From Sphingobium sp. MI1205 (lineage in GTDB: Bacteria > Pseudomonadota > Alphaproteobacteria > Sphingomonadales > Sphingomonadaceae), in the NCBI RefSeq assembly GCF_001563285.1, contig NZ_CP005191.1, forward strand, positions 186,001-250,000: 64,000 bases of DNA, given 5' to 3'. Of the stretch, positions 41,935 through 50,885 are shown in pieces. Numbering within the stretch: the first letter of the stretch is position 1; the number at the start of each line of letters is the position of its first letter. The position numbers and the translations under genes are program-made. The notes under the pieces are model-generated. The model was not told where the DNA came from. It saw nothing but the letters and a program-made list of their open reading frames with translations, and searched no databases.

Positions 41935-42632
41935 TGGCCGGCAAGATCGCAAGTACGGTGGCCGAGGCGATCGGCCCCGTAGCCGACGCATCGGTCGTGA
42001 TGGTCGGCGGTTTCGGCACCGCCGGCATCCCCAATGAACTGATAGGAGGACTGATCGCCACCGGTGCTAGGGAATTAGTGGTTGTCAATAACAACGCTGG
42101 CAATGGTGACAGCGGCTTGGCCGCGCTGCTCAAGGCCGGCCGCGTGCGCAAGATAATCTGCAGCTTCCCGCGGCAAGCCGACAGCCAAATCTTCGATGCG
42201 CTGTACCGGCAGCGCCGCATCGAGCTGGAGCTGGTGCCGCAAGGCAATCTAGTCGAACGCATACGCGCCGCAGGCGCCGGCATAGGCGGCTTCTTCACGC
42301 CGGTGGGCTACGGCACGAAGCTCGCGCAGGGCAAAGAGACGCGCGAGATCGCGGGAAGGATGTACGTGCTGGAGTTGCCCATCCACGCGGACCTGGCGCT
42401 CATCAAGGCCGAACGCGGCGACGCCTGGGGCAACCTCACCTACCGGAAAGCCGCCAGGAACTTCGGTCCCATCATGGCGACGGCGGCCCGGCGCACCGTC
42501 GCCTCGGTCCATGAGGTGCTGGCGGCTGGTGACATGGACCCGGAGACCGTGGTCACGCCTGGCATCTTCGTCAAGTCACTGGTGCAGGTGCCGCGCGCGG
42601 CCACCGGCGCCGGCGGATTCAAGGGGGCATGA
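41934..42632 (+). CDS. pcaI: 3-oxoadipate CoA-transferase, subunit A
   Basis: A 232-residue alpha subunit of a succinyl-CoA:3-ketoacid CoA-transferase: VVMVGGFGTAGIPNELIGGL, VVNNNAGNGDSGLAALL, LVPQGNLVERIRAAGAGIGGFFTPVGYGT and RKAARNFGPIMATAA. It activates 3-oxoadipate to 3-oxoadipyl-CoA with succinyl-CoA. The start at ATG 41934 overlaps the dienelactone hydrolase stop. Confidence 0.92.
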   Translation: MAGKIASTVAEAIGPVADASVVMVGGFGTAGIPNELIGGLIATGARELVVVNNNAGNGDSGLAALLKAGRVRKIICSFPRQADSQIFDALYRQRRIELELVPQGNLVERIRAAGAGIGGFFTPVGYGTKLAQGKETREIAGRMYVLELPIHADLALIKAERGDAWGNLTYRKAARNFGPIMATAARRTVASVHEVLAAGDMDPETVVTPGIFVKSLVQVPRAATGAGGFKGA

Positions 42633-42636
42633 GGCA

Positions 42637-43302
42637 ATGAACTACCGAAGCCGTGACAAGGCTGAACTGGCGTCCCTAATCGCCCGCGACATTCCGGACA
42701 ATTCCTATGTGAACCTGGGCATCGGCATGCCCACGCTGATTGCCAACTACCTGCCGGAGGGCGCTGGTATCGTGCTGCACAGCGAGAACGGCATACTGGG
42801 CATGGGACCAGCCCCAGAATCGGGCGAGGAAGACTACGACCTCATAAACGCTGGCAAGCAACCAGTCACACTTCTAGCTGGAGGCTCTTACTTCCACCAC
42901 GCAGACAGCTTTGCCATGATGCGCGGCGGCCATCTCGACATTTGCGTGCTGGGCGCATTTCAGGTCAGCCAATTCGGCGACCTTGCGAACTGGCACACCG
43001 GCAATCCGGAGGACATCCCTGCCGTGGGGGGCGCCATGGACCTTGCTACGGGCGCTAGGCAAACGTGGGTGATGATGGATCTGCTGACCCGGTCGGGGCA
43101 GAGCAAACTAGTCAAGGCATGCACTTATCCGCTCACGGGCTTGGCCTGTGTCGGTCGCGTCTACACGGACTTGGCCACCTTCACCCGCACACCCTACGGC
43201 ATGACCGCAAGCGACATCGTCGAAGGTTTGAGCCTGCACGCTTTGTGCGACATGACCGGCCTTGAGCTGCTGGATGGAAATGCCGGGGGGAGCAGAGATT
43301 GA
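42637..43302 (+). CDS. pcaJ: 3-oxoadipate CoA-transferase, subunit B
   Basis: A 221-residue beta subunit: YVNLGIGMPTLIANYLP, the catalytic Glu in LHSENGILGMGPAP, GSYFHHADSFAMMRGGHLDICVLGAFQV and GAMDLATGARQTWVMMDL. It pairs with subunit A four bases upstream. Together they end the 3-oxoadipate branch of this operon. Confidence 0.93.
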   Translation: MNYRSRDKAELASLIARDIPDNSYVNLGIGMPTLIANYLPEGAGIVLHSENGILGMGPAPESGEEDYDLINAGKQPVTLLAGGSYFHHADSFAMMRGGHLDICVLGAFQVSQFGDLANWHTGNPEDIPAVGGAMDLATGARQTWVMMDLLTRSGQSKLVKACTYPLTGLACVGRVYTDLATFTRTPYGMTASDIVEGLSLHALCDMTGLELLDGNAGGSRD

Positions 43303-43541
43303 AGTGGCTGGCCGCAAAATGGCGTCGAGGCGCGGACATCGTCCCCTTTAGCCTGTTCGGTTGTCTACTGACCTCAACGGCCGGAGCGGTGACCAACGGA
43401 CTGTTGGAAGGCAGCAGCGCGGGGTCCATCGCGCACCGGCTGGCCTGCGGCTATGCAGGTGCCTGTGTGATGGTGATTGCTCTCTTTCCCTTTCTTGCCA
43501 CCATGCGCAAATCGCGCGCCGCGCGAAGCAGTGACACCTGA
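43299..43541 (+). CDS. small two-helix membrane protein
   Basis: An 80-residue protein starting at TTG 43299 (overlap TTGA with pcaJ). Two hydrophobic segments, IVPFSLFGCLLTSTAGAV and ACGYAGACVMVIALFPFLA, are separated by a short loop. Its topology matches the C-terminal part of the YCII fusion protein in the lin operon, and it may be a DUF2798-like protein. Function unknown. Confidence 0.6.
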   Translation: MKWLAAKWRRGADIVPFSLFGCLLTSTAGAVTNGLLEGSSAGSIAHRLACGYAGACVMVIALFPFLATMRKSRAARSSDT

Positions 43542-43702
43542 AAAGCGCATGAAGAGTCCGGCAATTTCAGTCACGACTATGCCTGATGCGACCTGCATTC
43601 AGGCAAAACGCTTGACACAAGCCATTTTTTATCGACTGATATAAAATAACGGGAGTCCGCTGCGATCCCCGCCGCGACTGCCTTGCTCGAAGGGAGATCC
43701 AA

Positions 43703-44365
43703 GTGGCCGTTATTGATCTTGATCGACAACTGCAAGAATTGCGAAAGGAGTTCGCCCGCACCGCTCCAGCCGGCCGGGTCGCGCTCTATGAGTCCAGGAT
43801 CGAGGAACTGCGATCGACCTTTGCGAGGCACGCTGCGCTGAAGGAGGGAGACAGGGCCCCCGACTTTTCGTTGCCGGACGCCCAAGGCGGCACGGTGTCG
43901 CTGTCCGCTGCTCTCAAGCAAGGTCCTGTGGTGGTGACCTTCTATCGAGGTGGCTGGTGTCCGTACTGCAACCTCCAACTGCGGTCCTACCAGGCCTTGC
44001 TGCCCGAGTTGGCATCCTTTGGCGCAAGCATGCTGGCCATCTCACCTCAGCTTCCGGACGCATCACTGTCAACCGCGGAGCGCGAGGCGTTGACGTTTAA
44101 CGTCCTGAGCGATCTGGGCAATGACGTGGCTCGCCAATTCGGGCTGGTCTATCCATTGCCGCAGGAACTGCGCGATGCCTTGAGTTCCAGCAACAAGGCG
44201 CTGCCGAGCATAAATGGGGACGCCAGTTGGGAGCTGCCCGTTCCCGCCACCTATGTGATCACGCCGAACCAGAGGATCTCGCTGGCTTTCATCGAGGTCG
44301 ATTACCGGCAGCGATTGGCCCCGCAGCGACTTCTTGCGGCGCTGCAAGAGCAGGCGGTTACGTGA
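43703..44365 (+). CDS. peroxiredoxin-like AhpC/TSA-family protein
   Basis: A 220-residue thioredoxin-fold protein. After an N-terminal helical extension it has GDRAPDFSLPDAQGGTVSL and the redox motif FYRGGWCPYCNLQLR with two Cys. The PATYVITPNQRISLAFIEVDYRQR C-terminus is typical of the peroxiredoxin-like family. It starts at GTG 43703, opens a new plus-strand operon with a DMT transporter, GST and SDR, and probably detoxifies peroxides. Confidence 0.87.
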   Translation: MAVIDLDRQLQELRKEFARTAPAGRVALYESRIEELRSTFARHAALKEGDRAPDFSLPDAQGGTVSLSAALKQGPVVVTFYRGGWCPYCNLQLRSYQALLPELASFGASMLAISPQLPDASLSTAEREALTFNVLSDLGNDVARQFGLVYPLPQELRDALSSSNKALPSINGDASWELPVPATYVITPNQRISLAFIEVDYRQRLAPQRLLAALQEQAVT

Positions 44366-45351
44366 CGCAGGCCGTCGACTTGGTGCAAGAAGCGGTAGTC
44401 GGACCGGCTGCCGCGTCGTGGCCTCAGAGATCATCCCGGAACGTCTTGCGCGGATTCTGCTGGGCCGGGCTCAGCGTCACGATCTTTGCGGGCTGGTTCG
44501 TCGTGACGCGCTTCAGTGTCACGCGCGAACTTCGCCTGTGGGATGTGACCGCGCTGCGGTTCGGCATCGGTGCCGTCATTCTTCTTCCAGTGCTGTTGCG
44601 GGGAAAGAGACGCCTATCAGCCAAGGAATGGCGTGAGGGGCTGGTCTATGCCTGCCTTTGGGGGTTGCCCTTCGTCCTGGCGGTCGCGCTCGGCCTGCAG
44701 CTCACGTCGGCCGGCCGCGCGGCAGCGATAGCGCCGACCCTGATGCCGGTATTCGCCGGCGCCTTCGCGTGGATTTTCCTGAAAGAGAAACAGGGCCGCG
44801 CGCGCTGGTGTGGCTACCTCGCCATCATCATCGGACTGGTGTTCATGGTTGCAGGCGGTGTTTCCGCTCACGGTGGCATGAACCCGATGGGCCTCATCGC
44901 CCTGATGACTGCCGCTGCCATGTGGGCCGTCTACACGCTGCTTTTTCGGCGCAGCGCCCTGACACCTGTGCAGGCCGCAGCCCTGATCTGCTTCTGGTCG
45001 GCCATCCTCTTCCTGCCGATCTATATTTTTGGCGGGCTCAGTCGCCTCGCCATGGCCTCACCCAGCGAGATCGGCTTGCAGGCCGTCTATCAGGGCGTCC
45101 TGATGAGCGGCGTTGCGATCGTTTCCTTCAATCGCTCTGTCGCGCTTCTGGGCCCATCTGCGGCCACAGCCATCATCGCCCTGATTCCGGTCGTTGCTTC
45201 GCTGGCCGCCATTCCCGTACTTGGAGAGCTGCCGTCTGGTGGAGAGTGCGTTGCACTTGCCGTCGTTGTTGGCGGCGTGCTCTTGGCAGCACGTCCTGCC
45301 CGTAAAGCAGCGAAGCCATCGATTTCCGCAACCACGAGGCATACACCATGA
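44362..45351 (+). CDS. DMT-superfamily (EamA) transporter
   Basis: A 329-residue inner-membrane protein with about ten hydrophobic segments in two EamA repeats (WAGLSVTIFAGWFVVTRFSV; GLIALMTAAAMWAVYTLLF; the LLGPSAATAIIALIPVVASL half-repeat signature). Such carriers export metabolites or drugs. GTG 44362 overlaps the preceding stop and the 3' end overlaps the GST start by four bases. Confidence 0.87.
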   Translation: MTQAVDLVQEAVVGPAAASWPQRSSRNVLRGFCWAGLSVTIFAGWFVVTRFSVTRELRLWDVTALRFGIGAVILLPVLLRGKRRLSAKEWREGLVYACLWGLPFVLAVALGLQLTSAGRAAAIAPTLMPVFAGAFAWIFLKEKQGRARWCGYLAIIIGLVFMVAGGVSAHGGMNPMGLIALMTAAAMWAVYTLLFRRSALTPVQAAALICFWSAILFLPIYIFGGLSRLAMASPSEIGLQAVYQGVLMSGVAIVSFNRSVALLGPSAATAIIALIPVVASLAAIPVLGELPSGGECVALAVVVGGVLLAARPARKAAKPSISATTRHTP

Positions 45352-46064
45352 TCCGGTTCTACTTTCATCCGACCCCCAACCCCGCAAAGATCGCGCTCTT
45401 TCTGGAGGAGACCGGTCTGGCCTACGAAGCCTTGCCGGTCGACACAAGCAAGGGCGAGCAGCATGCGCCCGCCTTTCGTGCGATCAATCCGAACGGCAAG
45501 GTACCGGCCATCGTCGATACCGAGGGGCCGGGCGGCAACGAAGTCAGGGTCTTCGACTCGACCGCCATCCTGATCTATCTGGCGGAAAAGACCGGCCAGC
45601 TTCTGGGCACGTCCGAGGATCGGCCGGAGTTGCTGTCCTGGCTGCTCTTCATCGCCTCGGGATTGGGGCCGTTCTCCGGGCAGGCGGTGCACTTCCAGTT
45701 CGCCGCGCCCGAGGGCTTGGACTACGCGGCCAATCGTTACCGCCGCGAGGCGGAGCGGCACTATCAGGTTCTCAACGATCACCTGTCCGGACGCGAGTTC
45801 ATCGTCGGCAGCGGTTTCACGATCGCCGACATCTCCGCCTGGGGCTGGCTCGATCGCGCTTCCCGCGTGCGCAAGGGCGCCGAGGATCCTCTGGGGCCCT
45901 TTCCCGAACTGAAGCGGTGGTTCGCAGGCGTGGATGCGCGTCCGGCGGTCGCTCGCGCCCGGGCGCTCGCCAAGAGCCATGCGTTCAAGGCGATCAACGA
46001 CGAGGAGACCAAGCGTGCGCTCTTCCCGTCGAACTATCCCCCTGCATCGGCGCAAGGAGTTTGA
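45348..46064 (+). CDS. glutathione S-transferase
   Basis: A 238-residue YfcG/Ure2p-like GST: HPTPNPAKIALFLEETGL, NPNGKVPAIVD, FDSTAILIYLAEKTGQLLG and GLGPFSGQAVHFQF. Coupled to the transporter by an ATGA overlap. The sequence differs enough from the GST at 47535 to be an older paralogue. Confidence 0.9.
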   Translation: MIRFYFHPTPNPAKIALFLEETGLAYEALPVDTSKGEQHAPAFRAINPNGKVPAIVDTEGPGGNEVRVFDSTAILIYLAEKTGQLLGTSEDRPELLSWLLFIASGLGPFSGQAVHFQFAAPEGLDYAANRYRREAERHYQVLNDHLSGREFIVGSGFTIADISAWGWLDRASRVRKGAEDPLGPFPELKRWFAGVDARPAVARARALAKSHAFKAINDEETKRALFPSNYPPASAQGV

Positions 46065-46065
46065 A

Positions 46066-46860
46066 ATGGAACTGAAGAACAAGCGGGTCCTCGTCACGGG
46101 CGGATCGAGCGGGATCGGCCTCGCGCTGGCCCATGCGCTGATCGCGCGAGGCGCCAGGGTGGTCATCACCGGAAGGCGCAGAAGCGTCCTGGACGATGCA
46201 CTGCGCAGCCTTGACTCGGCGACGGGCGTCTGCGCTGACGTGGGAAGTCCCGAGGGACGCGCGGCCACGCTGGACCAGGCGATACAGACGCTGGGCGGAC
46301 TCGACATCCTCGTCAACAACGCCGGCGGCGTGCGGGCTGGCCGGCTGGAGAACACCACGGAAGCCGATATCGAGCAGATGGTGATCGTCGACTTGCTCGC
46401 GCCAGTCTTGTTGACCCGCGCGGCGCTCCCCGCTCTGCGGGCCAGCGGAGATGCCATGGTGGTGAATGTCGCCTCCGGCATTGCCCTGGTCGGCGCACCC
46501 TTCTATGCAACGTATGCCGCGGTGAAAGCAGGTCTGGCTCGCTTTGGCGAGGCGCTCAGGCGCGAGCTCAAGGGCGAAGGCATTCATGTGTTGACGGCCT
46601 ATCCTGGAGGCACGGACACGCCGATGATGAAGTCGAATCGCGCTGGTCCCGAACTGGGGTTTTCGCGCGAGCCTGCTTCTGCGGTGGCCGATGCCATCGT
46701 CGCCGGGATCGAGGCGAACGCTTTCGAGGTCATCCGGGGCGGGGAGGCGAGAGCCCAGATGATTGCGCTCAACCGTAACGATCCGGTAGCGGTCGATGCG
46801 AGATTCCTGACGCTCAAGAGCGCGCTGGAAGAGGCGGTCAAGGACCACAGCGCATTGTGA
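46066..46860 (+). CDS. short-chain dehydrogenase/reductase
   Basis: A 264-residue classical SDR. NAD(P) motif TGGSSGIGLALA, ILVNNAGGVRAG, catalytic Ser in NVASGIALVG and YATYAAVKAGLARFG with Tyr-x-x-x-Lys, then AYPGGTDTPMM. The start at ATG 46066 follows the GST stop by one base. Substrate unknown; likely a quinone or carbonyl reductase in a detoxification operon. Confidence 0.9.
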   Translation: MELKNKRVLVTGGSSGIGLALAHALIARGARVVITGRRRSVLDDALRSLDSATGVCADVGSPEGRAATLDQAIQTLGGLDILVNNAGGVRAGRLENTTEADIEQMVIVDLLAPVLLTRAALPALRASGDAMVVNVASGIALVGAPFYATYAAVKAGLARFGEALRRELKGEGIHVLTAYPGGTDTPMMKSNRAGPELGFSREPASAVADAIVAGIEANAFEVIRGGEARAQMIALNRNDPVAVDARFLTLKSALEEAVKDHSAL

Positions 46861-46923
46861 CGACGCGGCATCAAGCACCGCATCCACTCACGAAGCCAAC
46901 CACGAACCGATCCAGGAACGATC

Positions 46924-47538
46924 ATGGCGCGCCCCAGAGAGTTTGACGAAGCAGTGGCCCTCGATGCCGCGATTCAATGCTTCTGGTCGAGGGGCTACGA
47001 AGCCACCTCGGTGCGGGACCTGGCCGACGCGATGGGTATCGCCGGCCCCAGTCTGTACAACACGTTTGGCGACAAACGCACGCTGTACCGGCAGGCGCTC
47101 GAACACTATGTCGAGCGAGGCTTTTGCGATCGGGTCCGGCGCTTCGAGTCCCAGTTGGCACCTCGTGCGGCCATCGGTGCGTTCTTCGATGAGATCATCG
47201 AATTGTCGCTGGCCGACGACCAGCGCAAGGGATGCCTGATCGTGAACTCGGCACTGGAGCTGGCACCTCACGACGCGGAGTTTCAGGCTGCACTGGCCGC
47301 TGTCTTGCGCGACATGGAGGCCTTCTTCTACCGTTGCGTCAAGGCCGGCCAAGATGCCGGCGCGATCAACATCACGTTGCCGGCCGATGATCTCGCCCGG
47401 ATGCTGCTCGGCTTGCTAATGGGGCTGCGCGTCCTCGCGCGATCGCGGCCAGAACCGGAATTGCTGCGTGGGCTTGTCCGGCCCGCATTGGCGCTGCTCG
47501 ATGGCGCCGGCACATCTCAACGACGGAGTCGCAAATGA
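46924..47538 (+). CDS. TetR-family regulator
   Basis: A 204-residue TetR protein with an N-terminal HTH (MARPREFDEAVALDAAIQCF, TSVRDLADAMGIAGPSLYNTFGDKRTLYRQAL) and a helical ligand-binding domain containing the common GCLIVNSALE segment. Its stop overlaps the next GST start (ATGA), so it probably regulates this operon in response to an electrophile. Confidence 0.92.
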   Translation: MARPREFDEAVALDAAIQCFWSRGYEATSVRDLADAMGIAGPSLYNTFGDKRTLYRQALEHYVERGFCDRVRRFESQLAPRAAIGAFFDEIIELSLADDQRKGCLIVNSALELAPHDAEFQAALAAVLRDMEAFFYRCVKAGQDAGAINITLPADDLARMLLGLLMGLRVLARSRPEPELLRGLVRPALALLDGAGTSQRRSRK

Positions 47539-48239
47539 TCGACCTCTACTATTGGCCCACGCCCAATGGCCACAAGGTCACGATGTTTCTGGAGGAGGCT
47601 GGCCTCGAATACCGCATTCATCCTGTCGACATCAGTGCGGGCGACCAGTTCAAGCCTGAGTTCCTCGCGTTCTCGCCGAACAACCGGATGCCTGCGATCA
47701 TCGACATGCAGCCGGTCGACGGCGGGGAGCCCGTGACCGTCTTTGAATCGGGCGCCATCCTGGTCTATCTTGCGGAGAAAACGGGTCGCTTCATGCCGAC
47801 CGACCTGCGTGAGCGCAAGGCGGTGCTGGAATGGCTCTTCTGGCAGGTCGGTGGACTCGGCCCCATGGCCGGTCAGAACCATCACTTTGGCATCTATGCG
47901 CCCGAGAAGATCCCCTATGCCATCACGCGCTACGTCAACGAGACCAATCGCCTGTACGGTGTGCTCGACCGACGCCTGGCCGTGCAGGAATATCTCGCAG
48001 GTGAAACCTATTCGATCGCGGACATGGCGACCTACCCCTGGGTGGTGCCGTGGAAGCGCCAGCAGCAGGAACTCGACGAGTTCCCCAGTCTGCGGCGGTG
48101 GTTTGATGCGATTCGCAATCGTCCCGCGACGATCAGGGCCTATGCGCGCGGCGAGCCTTTCGCATCGCGTCCTGCGGTGACGGAGGAGGGCAAGAAGCTT
48201 CTGTTCGGTCAAACTGCCGCAGGCCCGCAGGCGCGCTGA
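47535..48239 (+). CDS. glutathione S-transferase (YfcG-like)
   Basis: A 234-residue GST with WPTPNGHKVTMFLEEAGLEY, SPNNRMPAIIDM, FESGAILVYLAEKTGRFMP and GGLGPMAGQNHHF, and the ADMATYPWVVPW segment of YfcG enzymes. It is coupled to the TetR gene. It is the fifth ordinary GST in 13 kb. Confidence 0.92.
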   Translation: MIDLYYWPTPNGHKVTMFLEEAGLEYRIHPVDISAGDQFKPEFLAFSPNNRMPAIIDMQPVDGGEPVTVFESGAILVYLAEKTGRFMPTDLRERKAVLEWLFWQVGGLGPMAGQNHHFGIYAPEKIPYAITRYVNETNRLYGVLDRRLAVQEYLAGETYSIADMATYPWVVPWKRQQQELDEFPSLRRWFDAIRNRPATIRAYARGEPFASRPAVTEEGKKLLFGQTAAGPQAR

Positions 48240-48367
48240 TACGTTTATGGTGCACACACCAGCGATTACTCAAAGTCAAAGCAATCACGCGACGTGGGCG
48301 TGCGCCAGCTGCTGCAGGGAGCTCGGGAATTCGTGGAGATCTTTCGAGGCGCGGGCATGATATCGCT

Positions 48368-49537
48368 ATGACCATCGAACCGTGGGCGGACGCCCAGCTA
48401 TCTGAAGATATTCCTCGGCTTGCTCAGGGCGGTGAGAGCGAGACTGTGGAATTCAAGCGAGAGCTGCCAAAGCAGGTGCGGGATCTTGCCAAGGAAATCG
48501 CGGCTTTCGCTTCCAGCAGCGGGGGCCGACTCCTTCTTGGAGTGGCAGACGACGGCTCGATTCCAGGAGTCGAAAATGCACATGACCCAGCGGTTCGAGA
48601 TGATCTCGGCAGAAGGATCGTGGGCGTTTGCCAGATCATCGATCCCCCCGTCCGCCCGCAGATCGGCTGGACATCGGCAAATGGGCTCGGCGTTCTCGTC
48701 ATCACTGTCGAGAAGGGTTCAGAGCCTCTGTACTACGTGGATTCGCGCGCGTACATCCGGCACGGCACGGTCTCCCGACCGGCGACGGCCTCAGAGGTTC
48801 GCGCTGCCTTGACAGCTTCCATGCCCGGGGAGGCCGCAGAAGGACCCAAGAATCATCCGGAGCTGTCTGCGCTGGCCGACGTGCTCGCCAACGTGCGACG
48901 CTGGAGCGATACGGACTCCGAGATGCGAAGCCTGAAACCCTGGATTGAAGATTGGTCGGCAGATGCGGAGGTCTATGCGTCAAAGCTGCGCGACCTGTCC
49001 GTCTCCGACTGGGCCATTGAGAGCCACGTCAATGAACGGTTGGAAGCCACAGCTGAGAAGCTCGATGAAGTCGCACAGTTCCGGCACTACCTCGGCGAAG
49101 GGGAAAACTTCAACGACGTGTGCAACTCCGCAGGCTTCGCTGCTGCGGAGTTGATGCGCGATCTGGTCGATCCTATCGAGGTCAGCGATGAGACACAGCG
49201 AAAAGTCCTGGAGGCGATTGCCAAACTTGCCCGCAAGTTGACCCAAATGTGGGACCGTGCCAACAAAGAGATCTTCGATGGGCGTGTCGAGAAAGCCCAG
49301 CAGGAAACCTATGGCATCGGCCAGCAAATCGCCACTTGGACCTATTTCAGGCTGTCTGTTGTGCCGGAAAGCACGCTGGCCGATCTGCGCCGAATCGGTC
49401 TTAGCCTGCTCCAACTGGTGTCCATGAGGGTCTACATGGATGGCGGCGCTTCACTACAGCGCATCGTCGATGATGCTCAGACTCTTGTGAAAGAGCTGAA
49501 TGCGAACGTCGAGAGTTTCCTGCAGTTCGATCGCTGA
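48368..49537 (+). CDS. AlbA_2 (Schlafen-type) putative DNA-binding protein
   Basis: A 389-residue protein. The N-terminal ~140 residues carry the AlbA_2/Schlafen core: ESETVEFKRELP, EIAAFASSSGGRLLLGVADDGSIPGV, and the RAYIRHGTVSRPATASEV motif. The rest is helical with no recognised domain. AlbA_2 proteins bind nucleic acids and some act in phage defence or as transcription factors; there is no partner gene here to decide. It is unrelated in theme to the catabolic operons before it and precedes IS remnants. Confidence 0.75.
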   Translation: MTIEPWADAQLSEDIPRLAQGGESETVEFKRELPKQVRDLAKEIAAFASSSGGRLLLGVADDGSIPGVENAHDPAVRDDLGRRIVGVCQIIDPPVRPQIGWTSANGLGVLVITVEKGSEPLYYVDSRAYIRHGTVSRPATASEVRAALTASMPGEAAEGPKNHPELSALADVLANVRRWSDTDSEMRSLKPWIEDWSADAEVYASKLRDLSVSDWAIESHVNERLEATAEKLDEVAQFRHYLGEGENFNDVCNSAGFAAAELMRDLVDPIEVSDETQRKVLEAIAKLARKLTQMWDRANKEIFDGRVEKAQQETYGIGQQIATWTYFRLSVVPESTLADLRRIGLSLLQLVSMRVYMDGGASLQRIVDDAQTLVKELNANVESFLQFDR

Positions 49538-49799
49538 GTACTGTGTGCGCCGCCGTTTGCCCTTGGGCGGCTGCGGGCCACGGCTGCCAGAGGCGTGCTC
49601 GCTCCAGCGGTACGGTGACCGTGCGCGCACTCAGCGTCTATGCGCTGGCGCGCGCCTCAGGTCGCCGGGAAGCACAATCCCCAGGCTCCCATGCAACTCC
49701 TGACATGGATGCGGTCCGTAGCTACCCGGAACCCGAATACCCTCTAAACCCGCGTCAGATATGGGTTTGCGTCCGTCCGATGCAAATCGAAAGTCCTTG
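49538..49799. other. spacer without recognised gene
   Basis: About 260 bases between the AlbA_2 gene and a truncated IS. Short open frames have no recognisable content, and no terminator is evident. Confidence 0.5.
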
Positions 49800-50072
49800 A
49801 CAGCGGACATTTTTTAGGATGTCGCGCTCCTCGGTCAGACGCTTGATCTCGGCCTTCAGTCGCCGGACCTCCGCCGAGTCCTTCGCCGTCGGCAGCAGTG
49901 CCGCCTCCGCGCCGTCGGCATTGGCAGCGCTCTTCGCCTTGCGCAGCCACTCGTACAGGCTGTGGGTGGAGACCCCGAGCCGCTGGGCCACATCGGCCAC
50001 CCGGAAGCCACGTTCGGTTACCTGCTTGACCGCTTCGGCCTTGAACTCATCCGTGTACTGCCTGTTGCTCAT
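49800..50072 (-). pseudogene. IS3-family OrfA, C-terminus lost
   Basis: Starts MSNRQYTDEFKAEAVKQVTE with the HTH FRVADVAQRLGVSTHSLYEWLRKAK and a leucine-zipper stretch DSAEVRRLKAEIKRLTEERDILKN, then runs into unrelated sequence. OrfB is absent. Confidence 0.82.
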
Positions 50073-50135
50073 AAACACCTCTGTCGTTGCCATGAATTAT
50101 GGCTCCTAGGTGTCTACGAAAGGCTGGCCGGTCCA
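49800..50135 (-). mobile_element. IS3-family element, 5' remnant (IS B)
   Basis: On the minus strand the element starts TGGACCGGCCAGCCTTTCGT at 50135 and is lost after about 336 bases. It inserted into the orfB of the IS3-family element at 50136-51242 and was then truncated, since neither the rest of its own transposase nor the rest of the host orfB is present. Confidence 0.7.
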
Positions 50136-50885
50136 GACCTCCGTTTTGTACAAGCCGTTGATAGTTTCAGCCAGGGCGTTGTCATAGGAGTCGCCGGTGC
50201 TGCCCACCGAAGGCATCAGGCCAGCTTCCTCCAAGCGCTCTGTGTAGCGAATGGACACGTACTGACTCCCCCTGTCGGAGTGATGAATCAGCTTTTCATC
50301 GCTTGAAGGATGCCGTGCGTAGAGAGCTTGCTCCAATGCATCCACAACAAAGTCAGTGCGCATGTGGCTGCTGACTCGCCAACCCACAATCCGGCGGGCA
50401 TAGACATCAATCACAAAGGCCGCAAACATCTGACCTTGCCATGTCGATACATAGGTAAAGTCTGCAACCCAAAGCTGGTTAGGACGTTGGGCTGTGAACT
50501 GGCGGTTGACGAGGTCTAGTGGGCATGGCCTTGCCACATCTGGGCGTGTTGTGCACACCTTCTTGCCACGCCGCGCACCCTCCAACCCTAGCTTGCGCAT
50601 CAGGCGCTGCACCGTGCAGCGGGCAATAGGCAAGCCCTCTCGATGCATTTGCTTCCAGACTTTGATCACCCCATAAACTTGCCAGTTTGCATGCCATACA
50701 CGTTGGATATGACCGCAACTCTCTTCGTCTGATTGGCTGCGCTTGCAGCGCAGCCATGGGCAGTTTCTTTGTTGAACCCTGCGTCTGTAGCCCGATGGGG
50801 CAATTTGCAGCAGTCGGCAAATTGGCTCGACCCCATAGGCATCACGGTACTTGTCTACAAAGTCAATCAGCTCTTGATGCGACGG
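50136..50885 (-). pseudogene. IS3-family OrfB transposase, C-terminus lost
   Basis: The frame is open from just after the orfA stop ([21 protein letters not shown]) through QVYGVIKVWKQMHREG, the first Asp in LWVADFTYVSTWQGQMF, the second in IHHSDRGSQYVS and the Glu in NALAETINGLYKTEV. There it meets IS B, losing roughly the last 50 residues. It would be made as an OrfAB frameshift fusion; there is no good independent start until GTG 50669. Confidence 0.82.
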
